Shown one piece after another: positions 40,197 to 52,465 of a stretch of DNA of 64,000 nt (the first letter of the stretch is position 1; every line of letters begins with the position of its first letter). Origin of the DNA: Oscarella lobularis (taxonomy: Eukaryota; Porifera; Homoscleromorpha; Homosclerophorida; Oscarellidae); NCBI RefSeq assembly GCF_947507565.1, contig NC_089175.1, positions 6,189,733 to 6,253,732 of the forward strand, in the 5' to 3' direction. The translations under genes and the position numbers were made by a program. Under the pieces are notes generated by a model. The model ran no database searches. It was given only the letters and a program-made list of their open reading frames with translations, and was not told the origin of the DNA.

Positions 40197-43100
40197 ATGG
40201 CATTGCCTGTTTTTCTCTTCATCTCCTTTGCTTATATCATATATGGAAAAGGTAAGGTGGTATTTGAATACATGTAGCTGTAGAACCCAGCGTTCACGAC
40301 AAACTACTGACTGGAAGGATTCTCACTAAACGGTGTGCATACCAAACTGATGACGCGACCGTGGCACTAAAACAACAAAACTTGATCTACGACGGCCGTC
40401 TAACTGACTGTCTGGTAACATTTCATTTTTATTTATAGACGAACGCCCCGGAGTGAAATGCCAAATAAAAGCCGTTGAAAACGAAAGTCAGGAACATCTC
40501 CATACTCGACCTTCATTTCACGCCAAGATCAATTTCTCCTTAACCAGTGAACAGGAAAAAGAAAGAAATGCGTTGATTGACTTTTATCGCTTGGCAAATG
40601 GAAATCAGTGGAAAAGCAGTATTGATTGCCCGTGGAATAAGTCAGTTTTCCATTGTTATTGGTTCGGAATTGTATGCCTTAAAACGACGTGGCTTGTCCA
40701 GAGTATTACTCTGTATGACAATAATTTGACAGGAACCATTCCCCCGTCAGTTCTCCTTTTACCTGAATTACAAAAACTTGTTGTTTCAAAGAACTCGTTA
40801 TCAGGAAACATTGGTGCTGTTCTACCGCGGCTTCCTAGGTCGAACAAAATTCTTCAACTTGCGTTGTCTTTTAATTACTTTGGGGGAGAACTACCATGGA
40901 AGAATTTATCAACGTTTTACGCGTTGGAAAAGCTTCAAATTGCATACAATGAGGACATAACTGGAAATATTCCTGATGACTTTGGATTAAACAATCTTCG
41001 AGTTTTAAGCCTCGGCCAAACAGGAATTACAGGGAGCTTACCTAATGGCATTGCCCGTTGTTCAAAACTATATTATCTCGACTTGGAAGAATTGAAATTG
41101 AACGGCGATATTAGCAAATTGCCGCTACTTCCTAGACTGACAAACTTGCACCTGAGAGGAAATAATTTGACAGGACAGATGTCCGCAGATTTTGGTGAAA
41201 AAGCACCTAACCTCACAGAGTTCCTAATACAGAACAACAAAATCACCGGAAAGCTTCCAAATTGCTTTGATAAAATGCCATTCCTACAAACACTCGATGT
41301 AAGCGGCAATTTGCTAGACGGAGCACTTCCCAATTCCTTACTTTCGCACAATCGTGTCAAATCAATCGACGTCTCTCACAATCGCTTCTCTTATTTTGAT
41401 AAATTTAGAACGCCGAACCTAACAGTGATAAGATTTGCGCATAATCCTCTCAACGTTTTACTAGACGAAGTTATGAACAAACTTTCTTTGCTAAAGAATC
41501 TAAAAATTGTCGATTTTTCCGGCTGTGGACTAAATGGAACCATCCCTGTCTCTCTTTGGACATATTTTGCAAATCTAATAAGTATTAGCCTTTCTCGAAA
41601 CCGACTCGCTGGACAACTAACGAAACCACGGTCTGAAATGCTAGACATAGTATTCGTCAGCTTCGCCAACAATGATTTGAACGGAGATATTCCTTTGGCA
41701 TTTTCGTTGGTCGCATCTGCAGCGAGATTCGACGTGAGAGGAAACGAACAGTTGCAAGCCTCTAACATTTCAAATCCACTGCCAACGTTTCTAGAGCCGA
41801 AAAGCAACTTCTGGTTCAAAGAACGCAGTACCGACCCCTACAGTTGTCAGCAAATTAACTTCAAAAGGTACAACCGTGGCGTTTTCCTACTGGACAGCAG
41901 CTACTACTACAGAATCTTCTGCAACTGTTCTCAAGGATTCTACGGTCACAGTGGGAACTGTTTTCTGTGTCCGAAGGACGCCACGTGTAACGAAAGCTTA
42001 CAAAACAGCTCCATTCAGTTCGGCAAAGACCTCTACCCATTCACAACCGGACGAACCGTGGCCCTTTACGACTGCAAGCAAAACGCATTTGTACACAAGA
42101 ATCGCTGCAATCCTAGTGGCAATTGCAAGTGCTGGCTGTCGCAAAACGCTTCGAACATCACATGTAATCAGACTTGCTTGTGTGCGACGAACACAGGAGG
42201 ACGCCTGTGTTCCGAGTGCGCGCCAAGTACTCACGTATCGTTGCTTGGCGACTGCGTTCCCTGCGCGGCAGTGAACGCGAGCTTGCCAAAAGTCTACATC
42301 GTAATCGGGTGCCTAGTTCTATTCCTATTCGTGCTTTGGATAGTGAAGCAAGTACGACCTTGCGGCATATCGTCAAAGCATTTAAACAGAATCAGAATTT
42401 TTATGATTGGGGTCGAAATCGTTGTCATCGTTACACTTGCTGCCACGGAAACAATTCCGTTGTTTGTCGCCGAAGCGTACTTCTTGATTCTCTTTCTCGT
42501 GATCTTTAGTCAGCTCAAGTTAACGGCCCTAAAGATCACCTTTACGACTATCATTGTCTTTCTGCAGATAATTGGGACTATTCAGTCGACGCCCTTGAAA
42601 CGAAACTGCAAATTTTGCACTTTCAAGCAGCTTTTCAGTCTGATTGGACTGGATCGAGTCGTCAAAGTCGTCAACTTCCATTTTGGCGAAATCGCTTGCG
42701 TATTTCCAATCGCTTACAAACCATTAGGAAAACTGGCTCTTCTGGGCGTTTTCCCTCTGGTACTGGGACTGCTTATAGTACTCAAAATTGCGGTTGACTA
42801 TTACAGCCACAAATGTCAGAAGCTGTCGCCAAAAGAAGCGAAAAAACTCAAAAAGAAGTCGCTCAAACAAGCCAAATGCAACGTGATGCTTATTCTGATC
42901 GTCATGTACTTTCCTATAGTCAGCAATGCACTCAAAGTGGCAATGCCCTGCGAACACGAACTCGGCAATCGCGCCATGAAGTACATGAAAGCCTATCCTT
43001 TCATAGAATGTAATTCGTCGGAACATTGGATACTCGTCGTCATAGCTGCGACCGAGCTAGCGGTTTACGGCTGTCTCATTCCGTTAGTATTCTACGTTCT

Positions 43101-43608
43101 TCTACAACTATATGGACCGAGCAGGAACCAGAACCGACTAAACGACAAAGACTTCCTAAGTCGAAGCGATGCGAGGAAAGGGGCCAAGTGGCTTCGATGC
43201 CTGCACTCTCCGTACCAACGTGCTTACCGCAAGTACATGGGAATTATTTTCATCCTACGTCGACTGCTCGTTGCCGTTGTCTTGCGCGTCTTTGCCGGTC
43301 AAGACGGCGACGTCGAGCAATTGGTATTCACGGCCCTTTGCGTTGTCTTCATCGCCTTTTCTATCGGAGTTCGACCTTACAAAAATGCAACTAGATACAA
43401 CTTGGAGAACTACGCGGATGCAACGGGCTTCGCCGTCATTCTTCTCACGTATCACATGGAAACGACGAATGCCAGTCCAACGACGGCGATTCTCGTTTTC
43501 ATTATAAATATTTGTTACGTCGCCGGATTGGTGACGCTTGGAATTTATCAACTTTGCAAGGCGAGAAAGACGTGCAAAAAGCCGAAAACTCTTTGCCGTC
43601 TCAGCTAA
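40197..43608 (+). CDS. Plant-like LRR ectodomain fused to a polytopic membrane domain
   Basis: A short exon (40197-40251) encodes the signal peptide MALPVFLFISFAYIIYG and joins in phase 1 to a 3.17-kb exon (40439-43608), giving 1074 residues. The ectodomain starts with an LRRNT-type cap (ERNALIDFYRLANGNQW, WFGIVC) and about 13 leucine-rich repeats of the LxGxIP type (NNLTGTIPPSVLLLPELQKL, SGLNGTIPVSLW-like) best known from plant receptor kinases. A cysteine-rich EGF-like stalk follows (CNCSQGFYGHSGNCFLC, CATNTGGRLCSECAP). About eight to nine membrane helices come next, ending with FSIGVRPYKNATRYNLENYADATGF, a pattern seen in large protist and algal membrane proteins. No kinase domain is present. 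It is probably a cell-surface receptor or channel-like protein. Function is unknown. Confidence 0.8.
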
Positions 43609-43928
43609 ATTTAAACGGCGTTGAAATTGCATAGTTCAGCTGATGCCGCTTGTGTGTTCACATCGATCAAACAGCTGTACTACTCGTTCTTTCTTTGTTA
43701 GCTTAGTTACCACGTGTGTGTGTGTGTGTATCAAACTTGGGGTCGCATGGTGAGAATTTCGCGAGGGAAAGGAAGAGGGGTTATAATATTGTACTGTACC
43801 TGTCTCAATATAAGTCTGATCCGCAGTGGCTCTTCAGAAGGCGAATGATTGTGTTGAGGAACGCAAATAAATTAATTTTTCTTCATTAGTTAATTAAAAC
43901 TCAATGTGTCACCTGTGTTCATCTTCTG
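43609..43928. other. Intergenic between convergent LRR receptor and RRP8 genes
   Basis: About 320 bases with a GT microsatellite near 43712 and an AATAAA at about 43866 on the plus strand that may end the LRR gene. No gene is seen. Confidence 0.5.
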
Positions 43929-45074
43929 TTACCTCTTCTTGTACAGACAAGGCTTAAGGGACAGCCTCGTTTTGGCAACTGCTTTCTGTGTGACTTTCTT
44001 GGCCGTTTTCTTGAAGTCAATGAAAACGAAAAAGCTGCTCGTTTGATTCTGAAAATAGCACCAATTGAATTACGTTGGCAGGTATGCACTGAATCAAATT
44101 TCGTGTTTCACCTGAGCAAGAAAACTGTACCCTAACGACGTCACCGCCGTAACGAACTGCTCAATACTCAAAAAACGACTCGCAACTTCAGCAATTTTCA
44201 ATACACCACTAAAACACAGGAGTCAAATAAATAAATAAATAAGGAATATGCACCCAAAAGGAATCAGTAAGGGTACTTACTTACCCTATTCGAAGAACTC
44301 TTCGAGCTTCCATTACGAAGTCAATCAAGTTGGTGCCCATCAACGACAGGCAGAAGACGGCAACGTCAACCGACGCCGACTCCAAAGGCACCTAACAAAG
44401 ATAAGACAAAACGTGAACGGCTAACACTACAACAAAGCTCTCACGTTCGCCATATCGCAAGCAACGATCGACGGGTCGACAGACACTAAATCGAAAGAGT
44501 GCACCGACTGAGGCACACTGCGAGCCAGCAGCGCCTCTCCGCATCCAAAATCAGCTACAACGAGAGACTTATCCCTAAAAGAACGACCCTCTTGTGGCTT
44601 TCTAATCAAACTTCCAAATTTCTACGTGTACATTTTTCTGATGTCTGCTACGATGTTTTCTAATGGATTGGCCGGCCATTTGGCCACTTGGGCTTGGAAT
44701 CCTCGATGATAGGTCTCGAACAGGTCTGGATCGTCTTCGAATAGAGCGATCGCTTCTTCGCTTCGCGTCGTGTACAGTTTCTCGTTGATGTAGCGGAATT
44801 GGCCTTCCTCGAGCCTCTTGCAAACGCTCGATGTCACTTTCGATGTTTTCTGATTTGCTGCAACTCGTTTTCGATCGTTAAGGTGCGTTCGAGCGGTTGG
44901 GGTTAGCGTTTGAGGGAGTGGTGAGGCCTCTTTCGGGGATTCCGCGCTTTTGTGATCGCTCTTTCTTTTTCGGCTTTTCCGTCGCAGCCTTTTGGAGGTC
45001 AGCATCGTCGATTCGCCAAGATTCAGTGGTATTTCGCTATCTTTCGACCATTCGGCGACTTTGAAAAGCGCCAT
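43929..45074 (-). CDS. RRP8: Ribosomal RNA-processing protein 8, nucleolar methyltransferase
   Basis: SAM-dependent N1-methyladenosine methyltransferase of large-subunit rRNA. It is also part of a nucleolar silencing complex in vertebrates. Exon 1 (44632-45074) encodes a basic N-terminus ([14 protein letters not shown]) and the conserved [16 protein letters not shown] and [13 protein letters not shown]. Exon 2 (to 44574) holds the SAM motif [13 protein letters not shown] and FDLVSVDP. Later exons give [35 protein letters not shown], then [10 protein letters not shown] and the terminal [11 protein letters not shown]. Order and motifs match human RRP8, whose N-terminus is longer. I chose the ATG at 45074 because the next upstream one adds residues with no counterpart and crowds the neighbour. 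Confidence 0.9.
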
Positions 45075-45128
45075 AACGCGCGGTAGGATTGTAAACACTG
45101 CGGCAAAGAGTCGTCAAATTTTGCCTCC
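45075..45128. promoter_or_regulatory. Shared bidirectional promoter, RRP8 / TRMT10A
   Basis: Only 54 bases lie between the two start codons. Both genes encode nuclear SAM-dependent RNA methyltransferases, so coordinated expression from one core promoter is plausible. This is inferred from layout only. Confidence 0.55.
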
Positions 45129-46288
45129 ATGGACGAAGACACTGGTTCCGTTCCTACGGAGCCAGTGTCTAAAAGCGAAAGAAAGCGCTTGAGAAAGCGG
45201 GAACGATGGATGGAGGCAAAGAAACGCCGAAAAGCGACGCGAAAGGAAAAGAGGAAAGCCTCCAATGCAAGACGAATAGCAGAAGGAAGACCAAGCTGTC
45301 AGGAAGCCCACTACACATCAAACGAACGAACGAATGCATGACGCTCACTCTTAGATCGGATTGAGAGACGAATGATAAAAGAAAAGGAATCAAGTATTCC
45401 ATCTCCGTCTGATATGCAAACAGTCGTCATTGATCTGAGCTTTGACGACTTGATGGAGGACAGGGTGCAGAAATCAGTGACCTAGGTATATTTCATTCAT
45501 TAGACGTCTGCTCTTTTCCTAGAATATTAAAAAGCTTGTCAATCAGATACAGCGCAGCTACGCGTGCAACAGACGCGCCGTGCGCCCAATGAACGTACGT
45601 TGCAGGAGTCGAGTCCGCGCGGATGTCTTATCCCCGTTCTTTAGCTTCACTTGACCGACTTCGGAGGTAAAACCGAAGCGAAGATGATCGAATCTGCTCC
45701 GGGATACACCAGCTGGAACGTTCACATCCACAAAGAGTCCTATCTGGATATTTTTGAAAAGGAAAACTTGGTCTATTTGACGTCCGAATCGGATCAGGTT
45801 ATGACAGGTGAAAAGTAATTAATGTACATGCACTCCACATTGTCAAGACACATTATAGAGTTGGACTTGAGAAAGGTCTACATCATAGGCGGTCTCGTGG
45901 ATCATAATCACCATAAGGTGAGCAACGGATCTGCACTAAATGAGAAGTAGCACGACTAATCCTTTCGCAGGGGCTCTGTTACAAGAAGGCCATGGAAGCT
46001 GGCATCGGCCACGCACAACTGCCCATAGCAGAGTACATACGGCTAGCGTCTCGATCCGTTCTCACAGTGAATCACGGTCAGCAATGAACTTGAGTCTTGA
46101 TTACCAATGGAAGAGAAAGGGTTCGTCTTACCGCAGTGTTCGAAATTCTGTCCGCTTTCGAGGAAAGCAAGGACTGGCGCGAAGCATTCAGAAGAGTCAT
46201 ACCAGAGAGGAAAGTAGCCAAGGGCAAGGAGCAATCGAAGGACACCCCTTCCATCGTAGACACCGACAAAGAAAAAGAAGAAACATGA
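45129..46288 (+). CDS. TRMT10A: tRNA (guanine-N1-)-methyltransferase, TRMT10A type
   Basis: SPOUT-family enzyme that methylates guanosine 9 of tRNAs with SAM. Seven short exons, with introns of about 45-65 bp, give about 300 residues. Exon 1 encodes a Lys/Arg/Glu-rich coiled N-terminus (KSERKRLRKRERWMEAKKRR). Next come TVVIDLSFDDLM, NIKKLVNQIQRSYACNRRA, LHLTDFGG, and LVYLTSESDQVM. The SPOUT knot core follows: [32 protein letters not shown], and SVLTVNHVFEIL. WREAFRRVIPERK closes the domain. The tail is charged (DTDKEKEET). The stop lies 24 bases from the stop of the convergent MAT2B copy. Confidence 0.9.
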
Positions 46289-46312
46289 AAAACAATTATT
46301 AGTCAAGACGTT

Positions 46313-47271
46313 TTACCCTAATTTCGATAACAAATTCTCCTTCAATGATAGAATTCCATCTCGAAATGACGTTTTCTGCCCAATACCGAGCTCTTCCAAA
46401 CGCGACGTATCCAACTGACTATTATAGGGCCGCGGCGCGCCTTTCGACGGCTCCTTATTCGCAACCACGTGCTCGGCAGGCAAATCGAACAGCTTCGCCA
46501 TCTCGACAGCCATATCGTACTTCGTCATCTCGTCGGGCCCACTCCAATGATAGACCCCTCGAACCGAATCCGAACCGACAAGCCGCTTGTCGGCAATCTG
46601 ACGACAAACGACGGCAACGTCATCGACGCTCGTCGGATACCGACGCTCGTAATCCGACATGACGGCCGGCTTTTTGACGCGAGCCACGGCATCGAGCAGA
46701 ACGGTGACGGCCGACTCGGCAAGCGTTTCCACGCGACCGTACAGAACGGGCACGCGTAGAACGATTGCTGACGGATCGTGTCGCTGAGCGGCTCGTTCGC
46801 TGGCGAGCTTCGATATGCCGTATTTGTTGAGCGGGTTTGGTTCGTCCGTAGGCGCGTACGGCGGATGCGTGCCGTCGAATACGTAGTCGGTGCTCAGGTA
46901 GATTGTGCTCGTGCGTGGAGCGTGTTTTGCTGTGTATTTTGCCAGTGTTGTTGTCGCGTCGACGTTGATGCGTGTCGTTTCCGTTTCGTTGCGTTCGACG
47001 ACGTCCGGACGTCGTTCGGCTGCCGAGTGGACGATTATCGACGGGGAGAAGTCGTCTAGGAGACGATTCGTCGACGTTTCGTCGCGAAGGTCCACTTTTC
47101 GGAGCTGCGAGGAACATTTTCGGGGTGCGGAACGTTTTCGCGAGCGTTTACCGAGCCCGTAGCGCGTGAGAATGCAGTGCCAAGCACTTCCCAGCCATTC
47201 GATTCAAATTGACGAACGAGAGAACGGCCGAGAAGGCCAGAAGCGCCCGTAATCAAGACCTTCTTCGACAT
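46313..47271 (-). CDS. MAT2B: Methionine adenosyltransferase 2 reg. subunit beta, copy 1
   Basis: Regulatory subunit of MAT II, which makes S-adenosylmethionine. It is a short-chain dehydrogenase-fold protein related to dTDP-rhamnose reductase. Two exons (47152-47271, 46313-47104; intron 47 bp) give 303 residues. The dinucleotide motif VLITGASGLLGRSL opens the protein. It is followed by IVHSAAERRPDVVE, IYLSTDYVFDGTHPPY, the YGISK catalytic-type motif, LRVPVLYGRVETLAESAV, and the near-C-terminal YHWSGPDEMTKYDMA and LEELGIGQKT, all aligning with human MAT2B. It is the 3'-most member of the first of three duplicated units. Copy 2 at 52466 is almost identical, including the intron. Confidence 0.92.
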
Positions 47272-47501
47272 TCCTCGAGTTGTGATCACGTGTTATCTGC
47301 CAATAACTTGAATGCACATTTTTCCACATAAAGAAAGTTCAGCAGCTAGAAAAGGTAAATAAAAAAGCCCCATACAAATATTGTTTAGCTGTACAGTTGT
47401 AAAGACGTAATTGTATAAAAAGACTGAAGAAAACATGCGACCCGATTCTATATACTGTTTGCGGAAAAAGAAAAGGAAACAATACAGTAGTGAGACACTT
47501 A

Positions 47502-50500
47502 CTACGAAGCATTCTCCTTGTAAGCAGATTCAATAATGTCTCTGTGAATGCCGCACTTTTCACAAGCTCGAATAAGAGCATTTACCGTTGCCGCTTTTTG
47601 ACCGCATTCTGCCCTCCAATCCTCTATGACCATCACAGCCCGAACGAGATTCTCATCAGACTTTTCTTTGTACTGTGATATGGCATTGATTTTTCGTTCC
47701 AAAAAGACCGCGAGCTTCTGCCATTTCGCTTCTACTAGGCTCGCGACAACTTGAATGAGAGAAGGGTTGATCTCTTTAGGAAGCGCATCTGCAGAATGAA
47801 GCAGACATGATCATGCCCAAAAGCAATTCTGTTTTTTTACCTTGAGGTGAAGCATTGATGAGTTGGTTCCCAAACCAACAGTTAATTCTAAGAAACTCTT
47901 CTGGCTTTACAGTCAGTGGTTCATCAGATGGATTATAGAGCCTGGCATTTTCTGGTGAATAACCCCCATCCTCATTGATTATTACACAAAGACTTCCGGG
48001 ATCAATACCAAACTCGTTGTCCGCACTAACGGCCTTCTTTGTTTGACAGCATATGCTATACTTGAAGCCTCTCATTCCTTGCCGACAAACACTCTCCATA
48101 TGTTGACACAACTCCTTCTTGATTGAAGCCAAGAAGTCTTTGCTTATCTTTTTTGGATCTTCTTCATTGACGAAACAAATCGTCAGAGAGACCCATTTAC
48201 CTCTACCGTGATACAACAATTCAACTTTAACTGTAAAAAAGAATACAAGAGACGTGTATAGTAGTCGCTTTGATAGTAAACATTGGGCGTATACCTTCTA
48301 CAGACGAGTCTTTATCTTGAGCCAGAAAGATGCACTGATGACGTGACAGTCGCGGTTTACTTGGATACACTTTGAGAAAGCGAGTTATAAGACGGAAGAA
48401 AAGGCATTCCGGGACGAATTTTAATTTTTTCGGAAGGACAATGAGAGGAGCTGGAAGACCATGACGAGCGGAAGGCTGCGAGTTTGATAGACTTTCCCAA
48501 TGAGTAGGAGAAGGCAGAAAAGGCGTTCTCAGCATCGACGGAACATAGAATTCAATTTGGGGCGATCCTTCAACCGGCGTGATGACGTCAAGAAGTTCCA
48601 GAAGTCGTACAATTAGTCTATTTTCGTCTTCAATTTGCTCCTGATTAGCGACTTTCAAATCGTAAGAGAGGGCAACCCGCATTTGTTTGAGACGATACTT
48701 CATCAAGTCATTAGACATCACTCCGCTCTTTTTTAGAATTCTCCACTTTGGCTCCATCAATGGACCCGGCTCTGCAGCTGTCACAAACGCTGACAATGCT
48801 TTAATCACCCATTCAGGGCTCGTGAATACAACGTCTTTCAAACCGTCCACTTCCGGGTAATAGAGAATCGATCCAACGTTTGCTAGATATTTCAGCGCCA
48901 CTTCGACTTCGTCATGACTTGAAATATTGCAGATAGCTAGATACTGGGCGAGATCTGCTATTTCGTCAACTTTAGCCACAACCGTTTTCATGTCTTTGCT
49001 CCAACGGAATAGAAGACGTTCAAGGTAAACCCAGTATAGAGGCTGTTTTTTCATGCCTTTCCAATAGGTCATCGTCATGCGATCTACTCGGTCTCGAATT
49101 TCATTGACACCATTGCAAGGAGATTCTGATCCGGACACGGAATTGTCTATAAGAAAAATTCTATTGACAAAATGAGCCATCTCGCGGAAAACGTCATCGT
49201 CCTCCTTTACTCCGCGTTTTTTCGGCAAGACAATATGTTTCACGAATTCGCTGTCACTAAGGAGTTGCTCAAAGAGTCTTTCTTGCTCACTCAGCCATTC
49301 TTTTACAGACGCTGAATCAGAAAATCTTTCTTTGTCAATGTCCAAGACATCTCGATGAGAACCAATTGCGAAGACAGGAGGAGGACGCACATCCTCATCC
49401 CTGCCCAGCCAATGCTCGCCTATTTTTGTCTCTTCGTGGGCCGCTGTAATTGAGCCAAACCAGTACAAAGGAAAGTCTCCATTTGTGCAAATCCAGCCCA
49501 ATTCGTTTGTCTGGTTTATTACTTTGCCATCCGATGATCGATGAAACGACTGCACTTTCTTGGACAGCGATTTTGATATGTCCATTACAACCATGTATAT
49601 GGTCAACCCAAATGTTGTATTGTCTGGCATGAGAGCCGAATGAGTGGCGAGATAAACTTCTTGTCCACCCAAGTCCCATATATCGCGAACTCCCAAGGCT
49701 CGTCTCCTGAGTTCTTCTTCACTCGGTTTATCTTCGAGGTACCTGTGTACTAGTCGTTGTTGATCGGGTGTAAGCGTTTTCGCCTCCAAGCCAACAGCTT
49801 TCAAATCATTATTTATTACTTCATCTGGGCTTGTCATTTCCGGAGAATTTTTACTCTCTGGTAATATTTCTGCTTCTTCTGCGTCATCTGATTCATCTAA
49901 TTCGGTGTCAAGGTCTTTTGATTGTTTGGAAAAATCAGACGAGCTCTCTTGCGTGCTCTTTGATTCCGACATCTGCCGCTTCATGCGATAGCAACCCTGA
50001 GCAACAAGCGAGTCCAAGTGATCCTTGCTATCTGTAGCCTTCCAGCCCCTTGCTGCTGTGTGCGTCATTTCCACGACCGCTCCTTCCGTGCTCGCTTTGT
50101 TTCTCTCAAACGGCCTGTTCAAAAGTGAATCGACAAGACACGACTTTCCAACTCCGTCTTGACCGACGACTATGACATGAGAACGATTCACCGTCACAGA
50201 GCCGCGTTTTAGAGCCTCGTCATAAATTTCTTGAAAACGGTCTTCGTACAAAGGCAAACTTTCGTCTTTCCCTACATCGACCTAATATAAACAGTCAATC
50301 ACAGGCAATCAGAAGACTTTAGGTGCATGAAGCCGCGGTAGGAAGATACCTGTAAAGTTTGTCTTCCTGTCGCAGTGAAATTTTTTAGAAGAGCAACAAC
50401 GTCATCTCGATTGCTGTGCTTAGCTTCAAGAAGAGGTGTCCTATCAAACTATTGCCCATGTTATATGGTATACGCAAAACGGTAATATTGTTACTTTATT

Positions 50501-51956
50501 CTTCACTTCAATATCAGCTTTAGCTAAAATCAGGAACTCGGCCGTTTTAGCGTGTCCTTCCCGACACGCCAAATGAAGTGGCGTATCACCATCCTAAACA
50601 TTCATAAAGTACACGTCAATTGCGGCCACGATATCCAGTACGTTGTTTGGTTCATTGACACTGAGTCCAGTATCAGCAAGCTGTGTGGCGATTTTCGAAT
50701 GACCCTGAGAACAAGCAAGTGTCATTGCTCCATCGCCTCCCTACAGTCCACTGTTAATAACCTCTGCATTTATGTCTAATCCATAATCCATTGCTTACTT
50801 TGTCCTTTGCGGACGTGTTGCAGCCTTCTTCAATGAGAACGCGCATTACTTCTGGGTTTCCATTAAAAGCAGTACGAAGAAATGGAGTCATTCCCCACTA
50901 AAGTTAGCCCGTAAATAAATGCTTAAAGAAGAAAATTTTTCAGGACCTTATCTACTGCTTCCAGTCTGGCTCCAGCTAAAACTAGGATCCTGACAATTTC
51001 AACATGTCCTTTTTGACATGCCCAGTGAAGCGATGTGTAGCCATTCTGAAAATTCTTACATAATTCGCCTAAACTGGCGGTCATGTCCCAATACCTGACT
51101 GATTTCATTGACATCGAGTCCCATTTCAATAAGCTGCTTTGCGATTTCTACATAACCGCTTTGACTTGCTAGAGCTAAAGCTCCATGACCTTTCTACAAA
51201 CCTTGTAGTAATACTAAGACCAATTACAATCAATTCCTGTTATTTACGTAAGTTCTGGAAACAATGTTGCAACCGTGTTCAAAAAGAACACTCATTACGC
51301 CTGGTTTTCCGTTGAGAACGGCTCGAAGAAAGGGCGTCATTCCATCCTTAATTAAGACATTCCTTGAGAATTCAGCCCATTTTCAACCTAATCAAGACCT
51401 TATCCCGAGCTTCAACGTCAGCTCCAGCTGAAATAAGGTAGCTAGCGATTTCAGCGTTCCCTTCTCGACAGGCCCAATGAAGTGAAGTGTGACCGTCCTT
51501 TGCGTTCATAAACGACAAGAAGTCATGTACCTTTCAATCTATCACGTTCTAATACCGCATGAACTTCGTTGACGTCAAGCCCCATGTCAACAAGTCGCTC
51601 TGCAATTTTCAAATGACCCATTGCGCTCGCAAGGGCCAGCGCTCCATCGCCTCTCTACTCTCCATTATTAGGTATTCCTAAATCTTTAACTGCTACCACT
51701 AACATCGTCTCTTGCTTTAATGTTGCAACGATGTCGACGAAGCACATTAATCACTTTCAATTTTCCACTTGAAACAGCTTTTAGAAAAGGAGTTGCTCCC
51801 AACTGATATAGCAAGATATGAAAAATACTTCATAGCCATAGCAAACTTATAATAACCTTATCCAAAGTTTCGACGTTAGCTCCAGCTGAGATAAGGTACT
51901 CAGCAGTTTCATCATGTCCATTTTCACATGCCGCGTGAAGGGACTCCGCTCCCCAC
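47502..51956 (-). CDS. Ankyrin-ROC-COR-Death protein (ROCO family)
   Basis: In transcript order, eleven exons of about 100 bp (51956 down to 50351) encode one ankyrin repeat each. Next is a large exon (48295-50281) with a ROC GTPase (P loop GQDGVGKS, DLGGQE, GSHRD) and COR domain (VDEIADLAQ, LLELLDVITPVEG, FVPECLFFRLITRFL). An exon (47841-48230) that completes COR follows, then a Death-domain exon (47502-47788; LVEAKWQKLAVFLERK, DENLVRAVMVIEDW). Phases agree at every junction that I checked. The plan resembles DAPK1 without its kinase. ROCO proteins are GTP-switched dimers, and the Death domain suggests apoptosis- or immunity-type signalling. The true 5' end is unresolved: an exon near 52000-52150 may precede the ankyrin array, but I found no start codon. 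Confidence 0.85.
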
Positions 51957-52465
51957 TACAAGCAAGGCAGCTAGAGTTTAGACTATAGATACCAAGATCA
52001 CTTTCGCTGTACTTCGCTTGATGCGTCTTTCAAACTTTCCGAGTAGCTACGGATCACGTCATAGTCACGATGCCTGCTCAAAGGAGAGCCTGCAACCACT
52101 GCCGCCAGTTTCACTCCTACATTATTATCTCTAGTTTCACGGCTATCTGTACCACACTCTTATAAAGTACTGTCATCCATAGTGGTCGAGTAGCTCTTGC
52201 AGTCCCTGGCTGTCGGTCCACCGAAACCCGTATGTGTAAATAAATAAAATCTGTGATCTCTTGGAAGACACATTGGCAAACAAAAGAACGACCAAAAAAG
52301 CTCCATTTTTTGACAAAGACAAAAACTGATCAAGAGAACTGCCGAGAAGGCTAAAGACTGCTTTGGTTGACTACGTGATAGTAAGCGCAGCTAAATACTT
52401 ATTTTCAAACGTACAGCACCGCTGCCTTGAAGAAAAATATAAAAACAATTATAAGACAAGACGTA
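51957..52465. other. 5' flank of the ankyrin-ROCO gene and unit boundary
   Basis: Holds a possible further 5' exon on the minus strand (about 52010-52150; KLAAVVAGSPLSRHRDYDV) without an identified start codon. At about 52320-52435 is a block repeated at 60240-60365, marking the edge of the duplicated units. The 3' flank of MAT2B copy 2 follows. Confidence 0.5.
52320..52435. repeat. Unit-boundary duplication, copy 1
   Basis: Shares TACGTGATAGTAAG, AGCTAAA, and GTACAGCACCGCTGCCTT in the same order and spacing with 60240-60365. It lies 5' of the ankyrin-ROCO gene, as its partner lies 5' of the CARD-Death gene. Confidence 0.75.

Noticed and set aside
40197-43608. Bacterial or algal contamination explaining the plant-like LRR gene
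   Set aside because: It has a spliced signal-peptide exon and sits between animal genes on both sides, so it belongs to this genome.
52010-52150. First coding exon of the ankyrin-ROCO gene
   Set aside because: Open and protein-like but with no start codon in frame and an in-frame stop upstream, so it is left unassigned.
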